DNA from: Meghimatium bilineatum
Taxonomy: Eukaryota; Mollusca; Gastropoda; Stylommatophora; Philomycidae
Length of the DNA: 64,000 nt
Reading direction: 5' to 3'
Assembly (NCBI GenBank): GCA_034231615.1
Contig: CM067315.1
Location: 37,053,129 to 37,117,128 of the forward strand
This document shows positions 28,901-33,725 of the stretch, piece by piece; the stretch's first letter is position 1, and each line of letters begins with the position of its first letter. A program made the position numbers and the translations under genes. The notes below the pieces were generated by a model. It was not told the origin of the DNA. It saw only the letters and a program-made list of their open reading frames with translations, and made no database searches.

Positions 28901-30958
28901 TGCTGCCCAGTTTGGGCAGAGGTTACTTTTTCTTTTGTACCAGGGATTAGTGGTGGAGTATGCACTGGCAATTCTGACACAGCCAGATTCTCAGTCAGAC
29001 CCCCAACCATTGACTGTACAAAATACAGAATGCAGCTATATGGATTTTCTGAGATGCACAATGGACACATCGGTGCGGGCTATATGATACTTGCTAGACT
29101 GTCCAACGGCAGAACACAGAATACAGTGTTGCCATACAAGGGAGTACCTTTAAATAAATATGGATTAAGAACAACCTTTGCATCCCAAAATCTTTAACGT
29201 CAAAGGTAGTAGCCTGAAGAGAGGAAAATCGTGGATGGGACGGGCAGAGAATATCATACAAAGCATGTGTATGTTGCAGGATGTAGCTGCAGGTGCAAAA
29301 TTGATATGCCCGCCCATTAACTGCAAAACTTCTTTCAGGGTTATAACACTTGATAGGGCAAGGAAGGTATGGGGGCAAGTGGCGGTGAAGGCTGAGGTGC
29401 TCATTGGTCAATGAGAACTCCGGTAAAGGGGATGTGATTATATACACAGATGGATCGGTGGTTAGACATGTTCGTAATGCGTGGGCCTTCACAGCTCAGC
29501 ACGCAGGGAAAAGTGTTAAGGAAGAGAGTGGAGCATTGGAACAGTAATCGCAGAGCATACCGCCTACTACTTCCTGTTGACAATTTTTAAGAATTTTGCG
29601 CCCATAAAAGTTTTGATTGTTTTGGGATGCCACTGAACACCAAAAGGGGGTGGGAAATGTACTAGCATTAGATTTATTGTAAACACTATACCTAACCCTT
29701 CCCCCTTCCCTCCCAAGGTTCTAAAATATAGCAGTATCCTGCAGTTGTACTAACGTTCTGCAATTGACGCTATTACTTAGAACGTGCAAAAAAAATAAAA
29801 ACAATGCGCAAACTATCATATACTACCAATGAATATGTGCATTGAATTTTGTTTCGTTCACGTCCCGCTATAATAACGAAATATAGAGGTATGCTTTGCA
29901 ATTATAGAACCGGAGCTTTGGCTGTGACTATGAGTAGTATGAGTATGGAGATATGGCGGTGACTATGACATTAGAATGGGTCAGCTCACAGAGGGACCTG
30001 TATCCTGAGTGACTCGATGAGTATGTCTATAAAAGTACAAAAGGGTCTTGTTCATGAACAATGGACTGAGATAATGAGAGGGTCAAGGTTGGAGTTGGTG
30101 ACTTTTATTTTTGTGCTTTGTTATGTTGGCGCTTGGGGCAACGAGAGATCTGATTTGCTAGCATCATGTGCTGTTGTTACACCCCAGGGAGGAGCAATGG
30201 ATCAGGCAGATATGGTGAGATGTGGCACTTATTTCTGGCCCCCTTGAACCTTAAACATCATGTAGTTCCTCGTCACTAAATGAGTGGATAGCAATGGGAA
30301 ACTGGATCTGCTGACTGCTGTATATGGAAAGACATCTGTCTGCAATATTTTCCATGCTTCAGGTTAAACTAAAGTTGTAGGAGAAGATATTTGTAGTTGT
30401 AGTGTATTTACTGATCTGTAAACACAACAAATATGTGATCTGTAAGCACGTAATATATATTTGTAAATACAAAGTTCAGTGTTGCCATGTTGAGCCATCC
30501 ATATATCTATCTTGGGGTTATTTTGTAAATATAAAAGTTCAGTGTTGCCATGTTGAGCCAGCCATCCATATCTATCTTGGCTATTTTGCTCATGATACAT
30601 CTTGTAATATGTATTACTTACTATTTTCAGGAATCCTCCATTAGATCCAAAGTTTTTTATGAGAAAAGAGGATGCTATTCCTGTCCGACTCAACTATAAC
30701 AACAACTATATGAAGACTGCTGTTGTGCCTTCATTAGCTACATCTTCAAGTCAATCACCGCAATCAAATCTTCCAGCACCGATCGTAACATCATCATTCG
30801 GTCAACCTGTATCTTCTTCTTCCCTACCACATGTTTCAACATCAAAAACTGTCGGCAGTCATCACTTTGAAAATGGGAGTGTCAGACTAAGTCAACAAAT
30901 GATTGCACCAAAACAACAGCCTCCACTTATGTCAGCATACTTCCCGTCACATTCCTAG
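4647..30958 (+). CDS. SASS6: SASS6, spindle assembly abnormal protein 6 homolog (12 exons, 5' partial)
   Basis: SAS-6 dimers form the nine-fold cartwheel hub that templates new centrioles in the cytosol. Twelve exons join in frame: 4647-4824, 6410-6487, 8916-9035, 9649-9759, 10705-10974, 12753-12896, 14617-14742, 17282-17363, 22471-22577, 23763-23861, 26764-26924 and 30631-30958, giving about 600 residues. Seen directly: the PISA-type motif (NIVETNPFRHLNHLSLKF), then about 330 residues of heptad-rich coiled coil containing SHLQTRVAVMEQELKDK, GNEIIKKFQGE, QEKLLQEKD and IQWLNKQINE, then a Ser/Pro/Gln-rich tail ending SAYFPSHS. Order and motifs match vertebrate SASS6 (657 residues in human). Exons coding for most of the N-terminal globular head are absent and must lie upstream. 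The introns are swollen by mobile elements, but no exon is broken. The second exon (6410-6487) is the least certain. Confidence 0.93.
4825..6409 (+). other. SASS6 intron
   Basis: AT-rich intron with little identifiable content apart from an RT scrap at 6120-6240. Several T-runs and weak open frames are present. Confidence 0.5.
6120..6240 (-). pseudogene. LINE reverse transcriptase scrap
   Basis: The minus strand reads DMIFAACQLPDEIQKQK, then after a frameshift a TFVDLTKAFD-like block. These are the two adjacent RT motifs seen in many LINEs (QMIFAARQL, FVDLTKAFDTV). Only about 40 residues remain. Confidence 0.5.
6410..6487 (+). CDS. SASS6: SASS6 exon, start of coiled coil (probable)
   Basis: Acceptor ATCACCAG before 6410, donor GTCAGT after 6487, 78 bp, phase 0 at both ends. 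It encodes 26 charged residues (EIRNLIQHKFEHMEKDLSSE, then LHEVKE) with heptad character. It fills the gap between CLKQMT and QLSSRTTELESLK, where vertebrate SASS6 also has about 25-30 coiled-coil residues. Direct sequence similarity is weak, so placement rests mainly on phase, splice sites and position. Confidence 0.65.
6990..8740 (+). pseudogene. Tc1-like (IS630/mariner superfamily) transposase relic
   Basis: Broken frames keep the order of a Tc1-type transposase. A helix-turn-helix segment (SVAQRLAVSPSVIVRRQQRF) lies near 7090. A block of the TVRNRLREAGL type begins near 8010 (QTIWNLLHDGYYNAYGLA). The first catalytic Asp block TDESRFVLEPTYQRIRVWRS is near 8155, the second LQVDNSRSHH near 8425, and the last RMDQPTNSPDMNPM near 8475. 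About 600 bp of unrelated sequence (7290-7915) separates the DNA-binding and catalytic parts, so it carries its own insertion or rearrangement. Terminal inverted repeats were not identified. Confidence 0.8.
8916..9035 (+). CDS. SASS6: SASS6 coiled-coil exon
   Basis: Acceptor TCATTCAG, donor GTTGTC, 120 bp, phase 0. It encodes QLSSRTTELESLKLEFSSRV and then DITSKYKEDMAVEKEKTIQ, matching the vertebrate segment with KTQELDKLRNEW and NEKEKALQ. Confidence 0.92.
9221..9366 (-). mobile_element. Short SINE, variant B, with 11-bp target duplication
   Basis: The element at 9232-9355 (124 bp) is bordered by TGTTGTCCAGT on both sides (9221-9231 and 9356-9366). Sense is minus, starting CATGCCGAAATCGGATG and ending in a (AAAC)-type tail. 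It contains the perfect palindrome CACGGATATCCGTG. It is almost identical to the inverted copy at 14232-14357. Confidence 0.8.
9416..9525 (+). repeat. GAA-tailed SINE, 3' fragment
   Basis: It shares the family end (CCATTCTCTGAACTACATC, long-hairpin loop, GAGTTTGAGAATGAATGC, GAAGGAGAAGAA). The 5' part is missing. Confidence 0.6.
9649..9759 (+). CDS. SASS6: SASS6 coiled-coil exon
   Basis: Acceptor GTTTCAG, donor GTCAGT, 111 bp, phase 0. It encodes SSFQVRVDRERKELIQDN and then a Gln/Glu/Lys-rich heptad segment ending EESESKNK, the counterpart of QQKKDLEILHQQN and SELEAANK in vertebrates. Confidence 0.9.
10020..10227. repeat. Minisatellite, 30-bp unit, about 7 copies
   Basis: The unit begins ATCTGTTGTTTGTTACTATA and ends CCTGAAGTTC. 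Copies are nearly identical, differing mainly at ACTATACC versus ACTACATC. Because 30 is divisible by three, long open frames appear on both strands; they are by-products. Confidence 0.95.
10438..10610 (+). repeat. SINE family 2 (GTTCAGAAAG type), degraded copy
   Basis: It has a tRNA-like head with a weak B box (GGCTTGAATCCTGCTG), then the family body: GTTCAGACCATACC, AGTAATGGCAAACTA, CCTAGAAAATGACTACAACC and ATTCTGAATAGGATATGC. Other copies are at 22045, 41306 and 57332. Confidence 0.6.
10705..10974 (+). CDS. SASS6: SASS6 coiled-coil exon (largest)
   Basis: Acceptor AATTCCAG, donor GTAACT, 270 bp, phase 0. It encodes ELTDLKYKLESCIRDYKSKL, EELISLRKENASLD and SHLQTRVAVMEQELKDK. The last two match SLRRENSTLD and QLQTRVAVLEQEIKDKD of vertebrate SASS6, the strongest identification in the window. 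Confidence 0.97.
11554..11914. repeat. Minisatellite, exact 60-bp unit, 6 copies
   Basis: The unit begins TAACATGAATTATGGAACGA and ends ACGTTCTGTT. Spacing is exactly 60 bp over all copies, with a few substitutions (ACTGGATG/ACTCGATG, TGTTAACG/TGCTAACG). Confidence 0.95.
12077..12480 (-). pseudogene. LINE C-terminal tail fragment
   Basis: The minus strand encodes EMWLYRRMLRIPWTARKTN, then LINNIRKRQSSF, then a GKIEGNRDRGRQRE-like basic block, ending near 12077 with a short AYxSRHGT-type terminus. This is the classic end of a LINE ORF2, 5'-truncated. Confidence 0.8.
12753..12896 (+). CDS. SASS6: SASS6 coiled-coil exon
   Basis: Acceptor CTGTTTTAG, donor GTAGGC, 144 bp, phase 0. It encodes KHLEADLNSRNQEINKLETK and then KAMGEELKKGNEIIKKFQGE; KANEIIKKLQGD is the vertebrate counterpart. 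Confidence 0.95.
12925..13085. repeat. Imperfect short tandem repeat
   Basis: Repeats of ATAACTGAACCATTCTAT followed by variable CACTCA spacers, four to five degenerate copies, just after the 12753-12896 exon. Confidence 0.6.
13076..13575 (+). pseudogene. LINE C-terminal tail fragment
   Basis: Frameshifted translation gives LLSSCVFPVAAYGCETWTL near 13140, then a GGQSTRRKKEGRPRR-like basic block near 13400 and an end resembling LARDREAFRVSMMKTTFW near 13500. This is the post-RT region of a LINE. Confidence 0.75.
13660..13968 (+). repeat. tRNA-like repeat family 4
   Basis: It shares about 300 bp with 23395-23615 (TTATTTATGTTTACAAGAA at the left, CAGTGACTTGAGTACACAG in the middle). It ends in GGTTCAATTCCCGTTAG, a good pol III B box (T-arm like). 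Probably a tRNA-related SINE. Confidence 0.65.
14232..14357 (+). repeat. Short SINE, variant B
   Basis: Near-identical reverse complement of 9232-9355 (about two mismatches over some 120 bp by eye), with the same CACGGATATCCGTG palindrome and (AAAC) tail. It lies 5 kb away in another SASS6 intron. Confidence 0.8.
14617..14742 (+). CDS. SASS6: SASS6 coiled-coil exon
   Basis: Acceptor TCTTGTAG, donor GTTGGT, 126 bp, phase 0. It encodes VKLRTQIATEQEKLLQEKDN and then a Glu/Lys heptad run, matching TIQQEKLLAEKEEKLQ in vertebrates. Confidence 0.94.
14900..14992. repeat. Short tandem repeat, 3 imperfect copies
   Basis: CATATTTCATAGCACA recurs three times with spacers of differing length. Confidence 0.6.
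15821..15975 (-). repeat. GAA-tailed SINE, 3' fragment (long-hairpin form)
   Basis: The + strand reads CTTCTTCAGTGTTCATTCTC, then the CTCCCGCTGG arm, a long loop, and CAGCAGGATGTAGTCCAGAG, the conserved scaffold in reverse. Confidence 0.65.
16085..16960 (-). pseudogene. pogo/Tigger-like DDE transposase relic
   Basis: The minus strand near 16800-16500 gives DETPAHF, NSRVERKGVKTVFVQMTGHE, FTVVLGSMA and IIFKHKTV, the order seen in pogo/Tigger transposases (MDETP, KGAKTV, TGHEK, FTVVLGCMADG, FKRKT). Farther on, 16365-16090 gives LTSFLKPLDDSLNKSFKD and NEWMAS, the C-terminal block with the LQPLD motif. Frameshifts and a lost segment near 16400-16480 make it non-functional. A LINE 3' scrap lies inside its 5' side at 16838-16905. 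Confidence 0.8.
16838..16905 (+). repeat. LINE 3'-end scrap
   Basis: GAGCTGTGGAGAGCCATGAC begins the end of an ORF (ELWRAMTAYASRHGT then stop), followed by a (GAT)n tail. The same ending in reverse occurs at 12077 and 28110. Confidence 0.65.
17282..17363 (+). CDS. SASS6: SASS6 coiled-coil exon
   Basis: Acceptor GTTGTGTAG, donor GTAAGT. 82 bp, ending in phase 1. It encodes NHKLSTNLETANQKLEESKK and then LLKTNEN; the vertebrate match is ATVQKLEESKQLLKNNEK. Confidence 0.95.
17856..20812 (-). mobile_element. hAT transposon, near-complete, with 8-bp target duplication
   Basis: The element spans 17864-20804 (2.94 kb). Both ends carry the inverted repeat CAGGGGTGGGCAAACT (16 bp, identical). It is bounded by a perfect 8-bp duplication TTCTAAAC (17856-17863 and 20805-20812), the hallmark of hAT elements. 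It carries one degenerate transposase gene on the minus strand and an (AT)n tract near 20572-20596. Confidence 0.93.
18290..20031 (-). pseudogene. hAT transposase (ZBED5/GTF2IRD2-like), frameshifted
   Basis: The start at 20031 begins MSASKKRKIEDECRVFKDEW. A BED-like zinc-binding segment follows (CLLCHESVAVFKEYSLKRCY then KTKH); the position of the first His is Cys. Later blocks: FSDGEFIKECLLDATNILCP (about 19700), LALDESTDVHDTAQLLVFIR (about 19500), and the C-terminal dimerisation block near 18480-18380 (FPKLKNFAAKFLSLF, YICEQAFSCLK). At least three frameshifts separate these parts, so the gene is inactive. The order matches domesticated and free hAT proteins of the ZBED5/FAM200/GTF2IRD2 group. 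Confidence 0.88.
20935..21243 (-). mobile_element. GAA-tailed SINE, full-length copy with 13-bp target duplication
   Basis: The element at 20948-21230 is flanked by perfect AGGACCTTTCTAT copies (20935-20947 and 21231-21243). The + strand starts with the (TTC)n complement of the tail and ends near the GGGGCCCGAAAGGGGAGC head. It is inserted next to the LINE fragment that also holds the hAT element. Confidence 0.9.
21700..22066 (-). other. Open frame of possible transposon origin, unassigned
   Basis: The minus strand encodes about 80 residues (NVRSDWQACAANVSGGEAMD, then YAEILNSLYERICKNEINEG, then WNRALMWHYQKLALL). I do not recognise a domain with confidence. The charged helical style suggests the linker region of a LINE ORF2, but this is a guess. 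Confidence 0.3.
22045..22155 (+). repeat. SINE family 2, 3' part
   Basis: ATTGTTCAGAAAGCAATGGC, TTTTCTAGAAAATCAGTGG, then ACATTCTGAATAGATATGC match the body of the 41306 and 57332 copies. Confidence 0.65.
22192..22425. repeat. Imperfect tandem repeat, about 6 copies
   Basis: GAGTTTGTTAACTGATATTT followed by TATATAGAGTTTTA, with variable unit length (about 28-40 bp). It lies just before the acceptor of the 22471 exon. Confidence 0.75.
22471..22577 (+). CDS. SASS6: SASS6 exon, end of coiled coil
   Basis: Acceptor CATGATACAG, donor GTAAGT, 107 bp. The split codon A|TG gives Met, then IQWLNKQINEQKVSQNHLGN, matching ITWLNKELNENQ of vertebrates. A Pro/Ser-rich tail starts here (ALSQPRPAV). Confidence 0.95.
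22912..22954. repeat. (AT)n microsatellite
   Basis: About 21 AT dinucleotides flanked by the inverted pair GCCATATAT / ATATATGGC, so the whole tract can form a hairpin. Confidence 0.95.
23065..23320. repeat. Hairpin-forming tRNA-like repeat (inverted ends, about 43 bp)
   Basis: CTTACAGCTGACGGGAATTG at 23069 continues to GCAGCAC at 23111, and reappears in reverse complement at 23270-23312 (GTGCTGCTAGAACAGATCTG ending CAGCTGTAAG). The arm contains GGTTCAATTCCC, a B-box sequence. The interior carries the family-4 sequence in reverse. It may be a folded-back insertion of a tRNA-related SINE. Confidence 0.75.
23395..23615 (+). repeat. tRNA-like repeat family 4, second copy
   Basis: Same order as 13660-13968: TTATTTATGTTTACAAGAA, TCCTTGTTTCGATTGGTC, CAGTGACTTGAGTACACAG, and end AATTCCCGTTAGTCTCAAG. 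It lacks about 60 bp that are present in the first copy before the B box. Confidence 0.65.
23763..23861 (+). CDS. SASS6: SASS6 C-terminal tail exon
   Basis: Acceptor CTACTTTTAG, donor GTATGT, 99 bp, phase 0. It encodes HNYSGSSHGSVLSQENLKLQ and then VQRASTSNGQPQQ, a low-complexity Ser/Gln tail. Identity rests on splice sites and frame continuity, because the tail is poorly conserved in the family. Confidence 0.85.
24058..24078. repeat. Poly-G tract
   Basis: GTTG followed by 13 consecutive G; a typical replication or assembly slippage site. Confidence 0.8.
24125..24230. repeat. Tandem repeat, 3 imperfect copies of about 34 bp
   Basis: TAGAGAATGAATGTTCATAG, then ACATAATCATCTTG, recurs with small changes. 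Confidence 0.7.
24290..24445 (+). repeat. SINE variant B-like, diverged copy
   Basis: GTGCTCGGCCAGAAGGCGCA, CAGCACAACGTGCTTAACGC, CTTCCTGGTGGAAATCA and a GATGAAGAAG tail follow the same scaffold as 61325-61495 and 14232-14357. Confidence 0.55.
24818..25790 (-). mobile_element. Penelope-like retroelement, 5'-truncated
   Basis: It consists of the C-terminal GIY-YIG gene (25036-25779) plus about 200 bp of 3' sequence ending near 24818. On the minus strand that end contains CTTGATAAAGACCTTTTGG and then TTGAAACG, a hairpin-like motif found at two other places in the window. The RT domain expected upstream is missing beyond about 25790. Confidence 0.75.
25036..25779 (-). CDS. Penelope-type GIY-YIG endonuclease domain (partial, frame intact)
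   Basis: 247 uninterrupted residues. The N-terminal part (IEFFRRRSFPDSILSSAWLR) is the linker after the RT. Then comes a Cys pattern (CSRVRCFTCPYVV), FTCESRNVIYVIICKRCGKQ, and the nuclease core YIGETGLRLSDRFCNHL, with the H-x-n-R and final Glu (ENRLIFEMGTLKPFGLN) of GIY-YIG folds. Penelope-like elements use this nuclease for target nicking in retrotransposition. The open frame implies recent insertion. The ATG is internal to the original polyprotein, so this is not a true gene start. Confidence 0.85.
   Translation of the reverse strand: MIEFFRRRSFPDSILSSAWLRVRHLSRLDTLTNSQGSSSSSDRVKLVLTFHPHNSSVRRIMLKHYSLLQSDPDTRDAFHDLPLVAYRRDRNLRDILVHSHLKSSVPDHFGTVRCSRVRCFTCPYVVQMRSISFPKATFSIDEAFTCESRNVIYVIICKRCGKQYIGETGLRLSDRFCNHLHAIKHRTPTPVATHFNGDGHHGALDIQVTAIRSCTTDDRSRYALENRLIFEMGTLKPFGLNSDHSYV
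25880..26425 (+). pseudogene. LINE endonuclease-RT linker fragment
   Basis: Reading in two frames gives YLRQLRRQYQNINN, ELAEARDMAETQPF, KTKVKFIKEKIGTQRSWRR, then TGKQAADMLAESYGQES and a PFTLEELKVSIRKLKH-like end. This is the stretch just before the RT of a LINE ORF2, ending where the conserved N-K-x-PGPD block should start. Confidence 0.65.
26764..26924 (+). CDS. SASS6: SASS6 C-terminal tail exon
   Basis: Acceptor GTGCTCTACAG, donor GTAAGT, 161 bp, ends in phase 2. It encodes AENQPGHLPVSGQLFGNSAH and then a Ser/Gln/Asn-rich segment ending SSESKDK. The split Lys codon AA|G is completed at 30631. Confidence 0.88.
26941..27320. repeat. Minisatellite, about 26-bp unit, about 14-15 copies
   Basis: The unit is TTGATCACAAGGGGTCTCTA followed by TTTTTG; some copies are shortened to ATTG or ATTATTG. 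It starts 16 bp after the splice donor at 26924. Each unit holds the palindrome TGATCA in most copies. Confidence 0.95.
27420..27560 (+). repeat. Repeat family 5, fragment
   Basis: AGGGAAACCTGAATACAATT then AGGTTAATCTTCTATGCC is shared with 32045-32105 and 32775-32820. Function unknown; possibly a SINE 3' part. Confidence 0.45.
28095..28172 (-). repeat. LINE 3'-end scrap
   Basis: CATCATCATCAGGTGCCATG then CTGGCGTAGGCGGTCATGG is the reverse complement of the LINE ending also seen at 16838-16905 and 12077. Confidence 0.65.
28450..28705 (+). pseudogene. LINE C-terminal tail fragment (third tail type)
   Basis: Reads KQQIIWFEHLMRMNHNQLLI and then an RKNWIHSQ-like end. Closely related tails lie at 44040-44330 and 62105-62400, all finishing with the non-coding stretch ATGGCAAGTGTGAA and GGGGATAGACAATAG. 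Confidence 0.65.
28855..30250 (+). pseudogene. LINE RT C-terminus and RNase H, split by a MITE
   Basis: The first part reads YLLDCPTAEHR near 29090 and SLKRGKSWMGRAENIIQSMC near 29210, then the RNase H start DVIIYTDGSVVRHVRNAWAF near 29440, with the first catalytic Asp in YTDGS. After a MITE (about 29540-29911) the domain resumes with GALAVTMSSMSMEI, holding the conserved Glu, and WVSSQRDLYP, then LVTFIFVLCYVGAWGNERSD near 30090 and LLASCAVVTP, with the final Asp. The usual His of the PGHAG block is Tyr. Multiple stops. Confidence 0.78.
29530..29921. mobile_element. MITE inserted in the LINE RNase H domain
   Basis: Inverted ends TAATCGCAGAGCATACC (29545) and its near complement GGTATGCTTTGCAATTA (29888). 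Outside them GGAGCATTGG (29530-29539) and GGAGCTTTGG (29912-29921) look like a 10-bp target duplication with one mismatch. Alternatively the element runs 29547-29902 with TA duplications, as in mariner MITEs. About 350-370 bp, no coding potential. Confidence 0.75.
30475..30590. repeat. Tandem duplication, about 60-bp unit, 2 copies
   Basis: AAGTTCAGTGTTGCCATGTT then GAGCCATCCATA is repeated once about 60 bp later, 40 bp before the acceptor of the last SASS6 exon. Confidence 0.8.
30631..30958 (+). CDS. SASS6: SASS6 last coding exon with stop
   Basis: Acceptor CTATTTTCAG before 30631. After the split Lys it encodes NPPLDPKFFMRKEDAIPVRL, then NYNNNYMKTAVVPSLATSSS, and ends LMSAYFPSHS before TAG at 30956-30958. 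KKREDSIPLRGL and SAYFPGQLP are the vertebrate counterparts, so the C-terminus is conserved in two short motifs. Confidence 0.95.
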
Positions 30959-31150
30959 TGACTCATTCTATTTGCCAACCATGACAGTTTTCATAATGAT
31001 ATGAAGTCATTTGTTTGTGATCATTTCCAAAGTGGATCCAATTTGAGTTCCTGCATATTCAGGAAGTCATAAAAATACATATTAAATCTGCTATATATTT
31101 CATATCTCCTATTAAAGCATGGTTCAAATGTGTGCGTAAGAAATAAAATA
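30959..31150 (+). other. SASS6 3' UTR (start) with candidate poly(A) signal
   Basis: AT-rich untranslated sequence. AATAAA occurs at 31142-31147, with ATTAAA at 31110. The AATAAA sits at the edge of a LINE-derived segment (31130-31470) whose other copies carry the same hexamer. Confidence 0.45.
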
Positions 31151-31470
31151 GAGATGCATTAAGGTCCACAAAGAAGCATTGCTTTCAATAGTGAAACGAT
31201 GAAACTAACATGTATGCCGACATGATTCCTTGTAGAAAACAATACTGCAGGGAACTGTCAAAGGTGGGAAAAATAGAGACAGAAAACATCATGGACTGAA
31301 CAAGTCAAGTTTTATCCTTACTCATCCACATTGCTGAAGATAAAAATTGCTGGAGGACTGTGTGCTTAAGCATCCAATGTGGTACCCCTACGCTGGAGGA
31401 CTGTTCTGAATCATCCAATGTAGTGCCCCTACGACCCTGAGGTCTTATGGGATTATGGATAGATATTTCA
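31130..31470 (+). pseudogene. LINE C-terminal tail fragment (second tail type)
   Basis: Reads CRHDSL, KTILQGTVKGGKNRDRK, and ends with HPMWYPYAGG-like codons before ACCCTGAGGTCTTATGGGAT. Related copies: 38090-38400 (-), 46790-47135 (+), 47690-47965 (+), 48005-48270 (-). Confidence 0.7.
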
Positions 31471-31479
31471 GGTTCTGTT

Positions 31480-32270
31480 GTAGCTGGAATTATTCTGAAC
31501 TATTAATCTGTACAGTGGAATCCTGCTAATGTATGTAATAACAGAAATGAGCTATATACTGTACAAACGATATAGAATAAATATAATTGAATTGGAGATT
31601 TTTAAAAGGGTTATATAGGGGAAATTGCTATAAAAGAATGTGATACAGAGGGATTCTACAGTATAGTTATTGCTGCACAATGTGTTTCACTTGGAGAAGT
31701 TACTGCTTATACCAGTTGGCATTGGTTTGTGTACCAGACTTGAACACATAAACAAACAAATCATTGAAACATTATGCACTGGCTTCTCAACAGGATTATC
31801 ATTCAGCAATAATTCTCAGTTTTGTGGAAATTCTGGTACAAGCAGCTCTAGGCTCAACCTAGTCTCAGAAAAAAGAACCATAACAAATCTGGGAAAGTAA
31901 AGACATCCTGACAGTTTCAGTGGCCGAAGGGTTCATGAACCTTTCATGGTGTGTCCAGTGCAGTCAAACTTATGTTTGAGTGTTACAAGACATTGAATCT
32001 ATGGATGAATGCTGTGAATGGTTCCCTCAACAGGCATACTGCCTCATGAAAGTTGTGGAGTAAATATTGGGAAACCCAAGTACAATTAAGTCAATCCTCT
32101 ACACCTTTTGTAACAATAGCACACACAAAAAGACATACTTAGAATGAAACACAAGCACTTACAGCATTGCAAATAAAAAATCCTTCATCTGGATGACAAA
32201 CAATGGGCAACCAGCAATGAACCTAAGTAGGACTACATACAGTATAGTAAAATTAAAGTAACCCATAGCA
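31480..32270. other. Non-coding stretch with repeat family 5 fragment
   Basis: No protein recognised. Around 31990-32110 it shares GGGAAACCCAAGTACAATTA then AGTCAATCCTCTACACC with 27500 and 32780. Confidence 0.4.
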
Positions 32271-32275
32271 TTTAT

Positions 32276-32516
32276 TAATGCCGTAGGGGTGTGAGATGTT
32301 AGCGATCTCACATTTCACAGGCTCTGCAAATGAGGGCGGTAGCCATCTCCTCTCCCTCGCAGTCTTTACTTCCCGGATTAATCCGGTACCCATTTAAGGC
32401 TGGGTCGACCTGGGAGCCGTTGCGATCTGAAAACATTTCCGCCTCAGCTGGGGAATGAACCCAGGACCACTCATATGCGAAGCCAGTGCGCTAACCACTG
32501 CGCTAACGCGGCTCCC
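32276..32516 (-). mobile_element. tRNA-derived SINE
   Basis: On the minus strand the first 75 bases read like a tRNA: GGGAGCCGCGTTAGCGCAGT, then GGTTAGCGCACTGG, an anticodon-like CTTCGCATATGAG, and the B box GGTTCATTCCC. The body contains GGTCGACCCAGCC and ATTAATCCGG and ends near GATCGCTAACATCTCACACC. The A box (TTAGCGCAGTGG) and B box are intact enough for pol III. Confidence 0.85.
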
Positions 32517-32536
32517 TACATACAGTATATGGTAGG

Positions 32537-32825
32537 ATGAATAACAAACCGTTAGAGAAGAGGAGAAAGAAAATATATGCAGATCTCCCTGGCATAGCAG
32601 AAAAACCTTTCACTTATGCTCAAAGAGTTGTGGGTTCAAATCATACTCTTGTTTACAAAGTGTTTTTTCAAAAAAAAGATCTCTGGGGATTGTCACATGA
32701 AGCTATACAAAGTTATAATATGGGTTATTCTCTCTGCATGCAGAGTACTGCTTCTTTGAGAGAGATGAAGTGCATATGGGGTAAACTGAGTACAGTGAAG
32801 TTAATCCTCTATGCCTACTGAATCT
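32537..32825 (+). repeat. Repeat family 5, longer copy
   Basis: It contains a possible B box (GGGTTCAAATCATAC near 32630) and ends with GTACAGTGAAGTTAATCC then TCTATGCC, shared with 27540 and 32090. Possibly another SINE. Confidence 0.4.
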
Positions 32826-32829
32826 GTTC

Positions 32830-33720
32830 AAGGGTTCATGAGAGAAACTCTCAACTTAACTCTTATAATTTAGCTCTGGATTAACGTACAACGGAAGTCA
32901 AGTTGTTCATATGACACAGTTTTGCTATTCTTTGCTTCGATCACCACATTGGCCCCCTTCAACACATAGGATGACCACTGCTGTATTGATGTTGTCTCTG
33001 TCTATTTGATCATACATGTATTCTTATGTTTGCAGTTTGTCTTAGTCTTTTGTGTTTTGGTAGTTATTTTCTTGAAATTGTGCTTGTATTATAGTTTGGT
33101 TGTCTCCCTCTAGTGCTTTTGATGTAGATTTTGTTTTAGTCTATCATTACGATGTTGTATCTGCTGTGTTGATTGTTTCCCTTTCTGTCAACTCAATCTT
33201 TTATCTATAACTGACATGATGCCATATTCTCTTGTGTCTGTTGATAATTATCCTGATTTCATGTCTCAAGTCTTCATCTCTTCGTAGTGCACAATTTCAC
33301 TATGGTGCGCACACTGTTGTTCTTGAACATAAATTGTTAAATGGGTCAAGGGACATGAGCCCATGGCCACTGGATCAGCAACCAAATTGTTAAATTTCCA
33401 TCAGTCCTTTGCCAGTTTGCTACTCAGAGTGTTTTATATTTTTAAAAGGTGTTCTTAAATTCCTTTTTTTCTGTATTTGTTACTATTATTATTAGTATGT
33501 TTGTTCAGATGAAGATCTTTGATCAAAACATCAACTGTTTTTGTTCGTATTTATTTTATTATAATTGTTGTTATTAGTATTGGTTTTTTAAAACACATAT
33601 TAACTTATTGATTATGATCATATAGCACTGGTAGTTATTGAATGTATAGTTGGAGTTAACAATAGGAGAAGAGTAACATCATATACAGTGATTCTCACAA
33701 TTATTGTTCAATGCTGCCCA
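32830..33720. other. T-rich non-coding stretch with a Penelope-like end motif
   Basis: No coding features. CAGATGAAGATCTTTGATCA followed by AAACATC (33506-33532) resembles the hairpin motif at the Penelope end (24818-24850) and at 57223-57254. Confidence 0.35.
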
Positions 33721-33725
33721 CAAAC

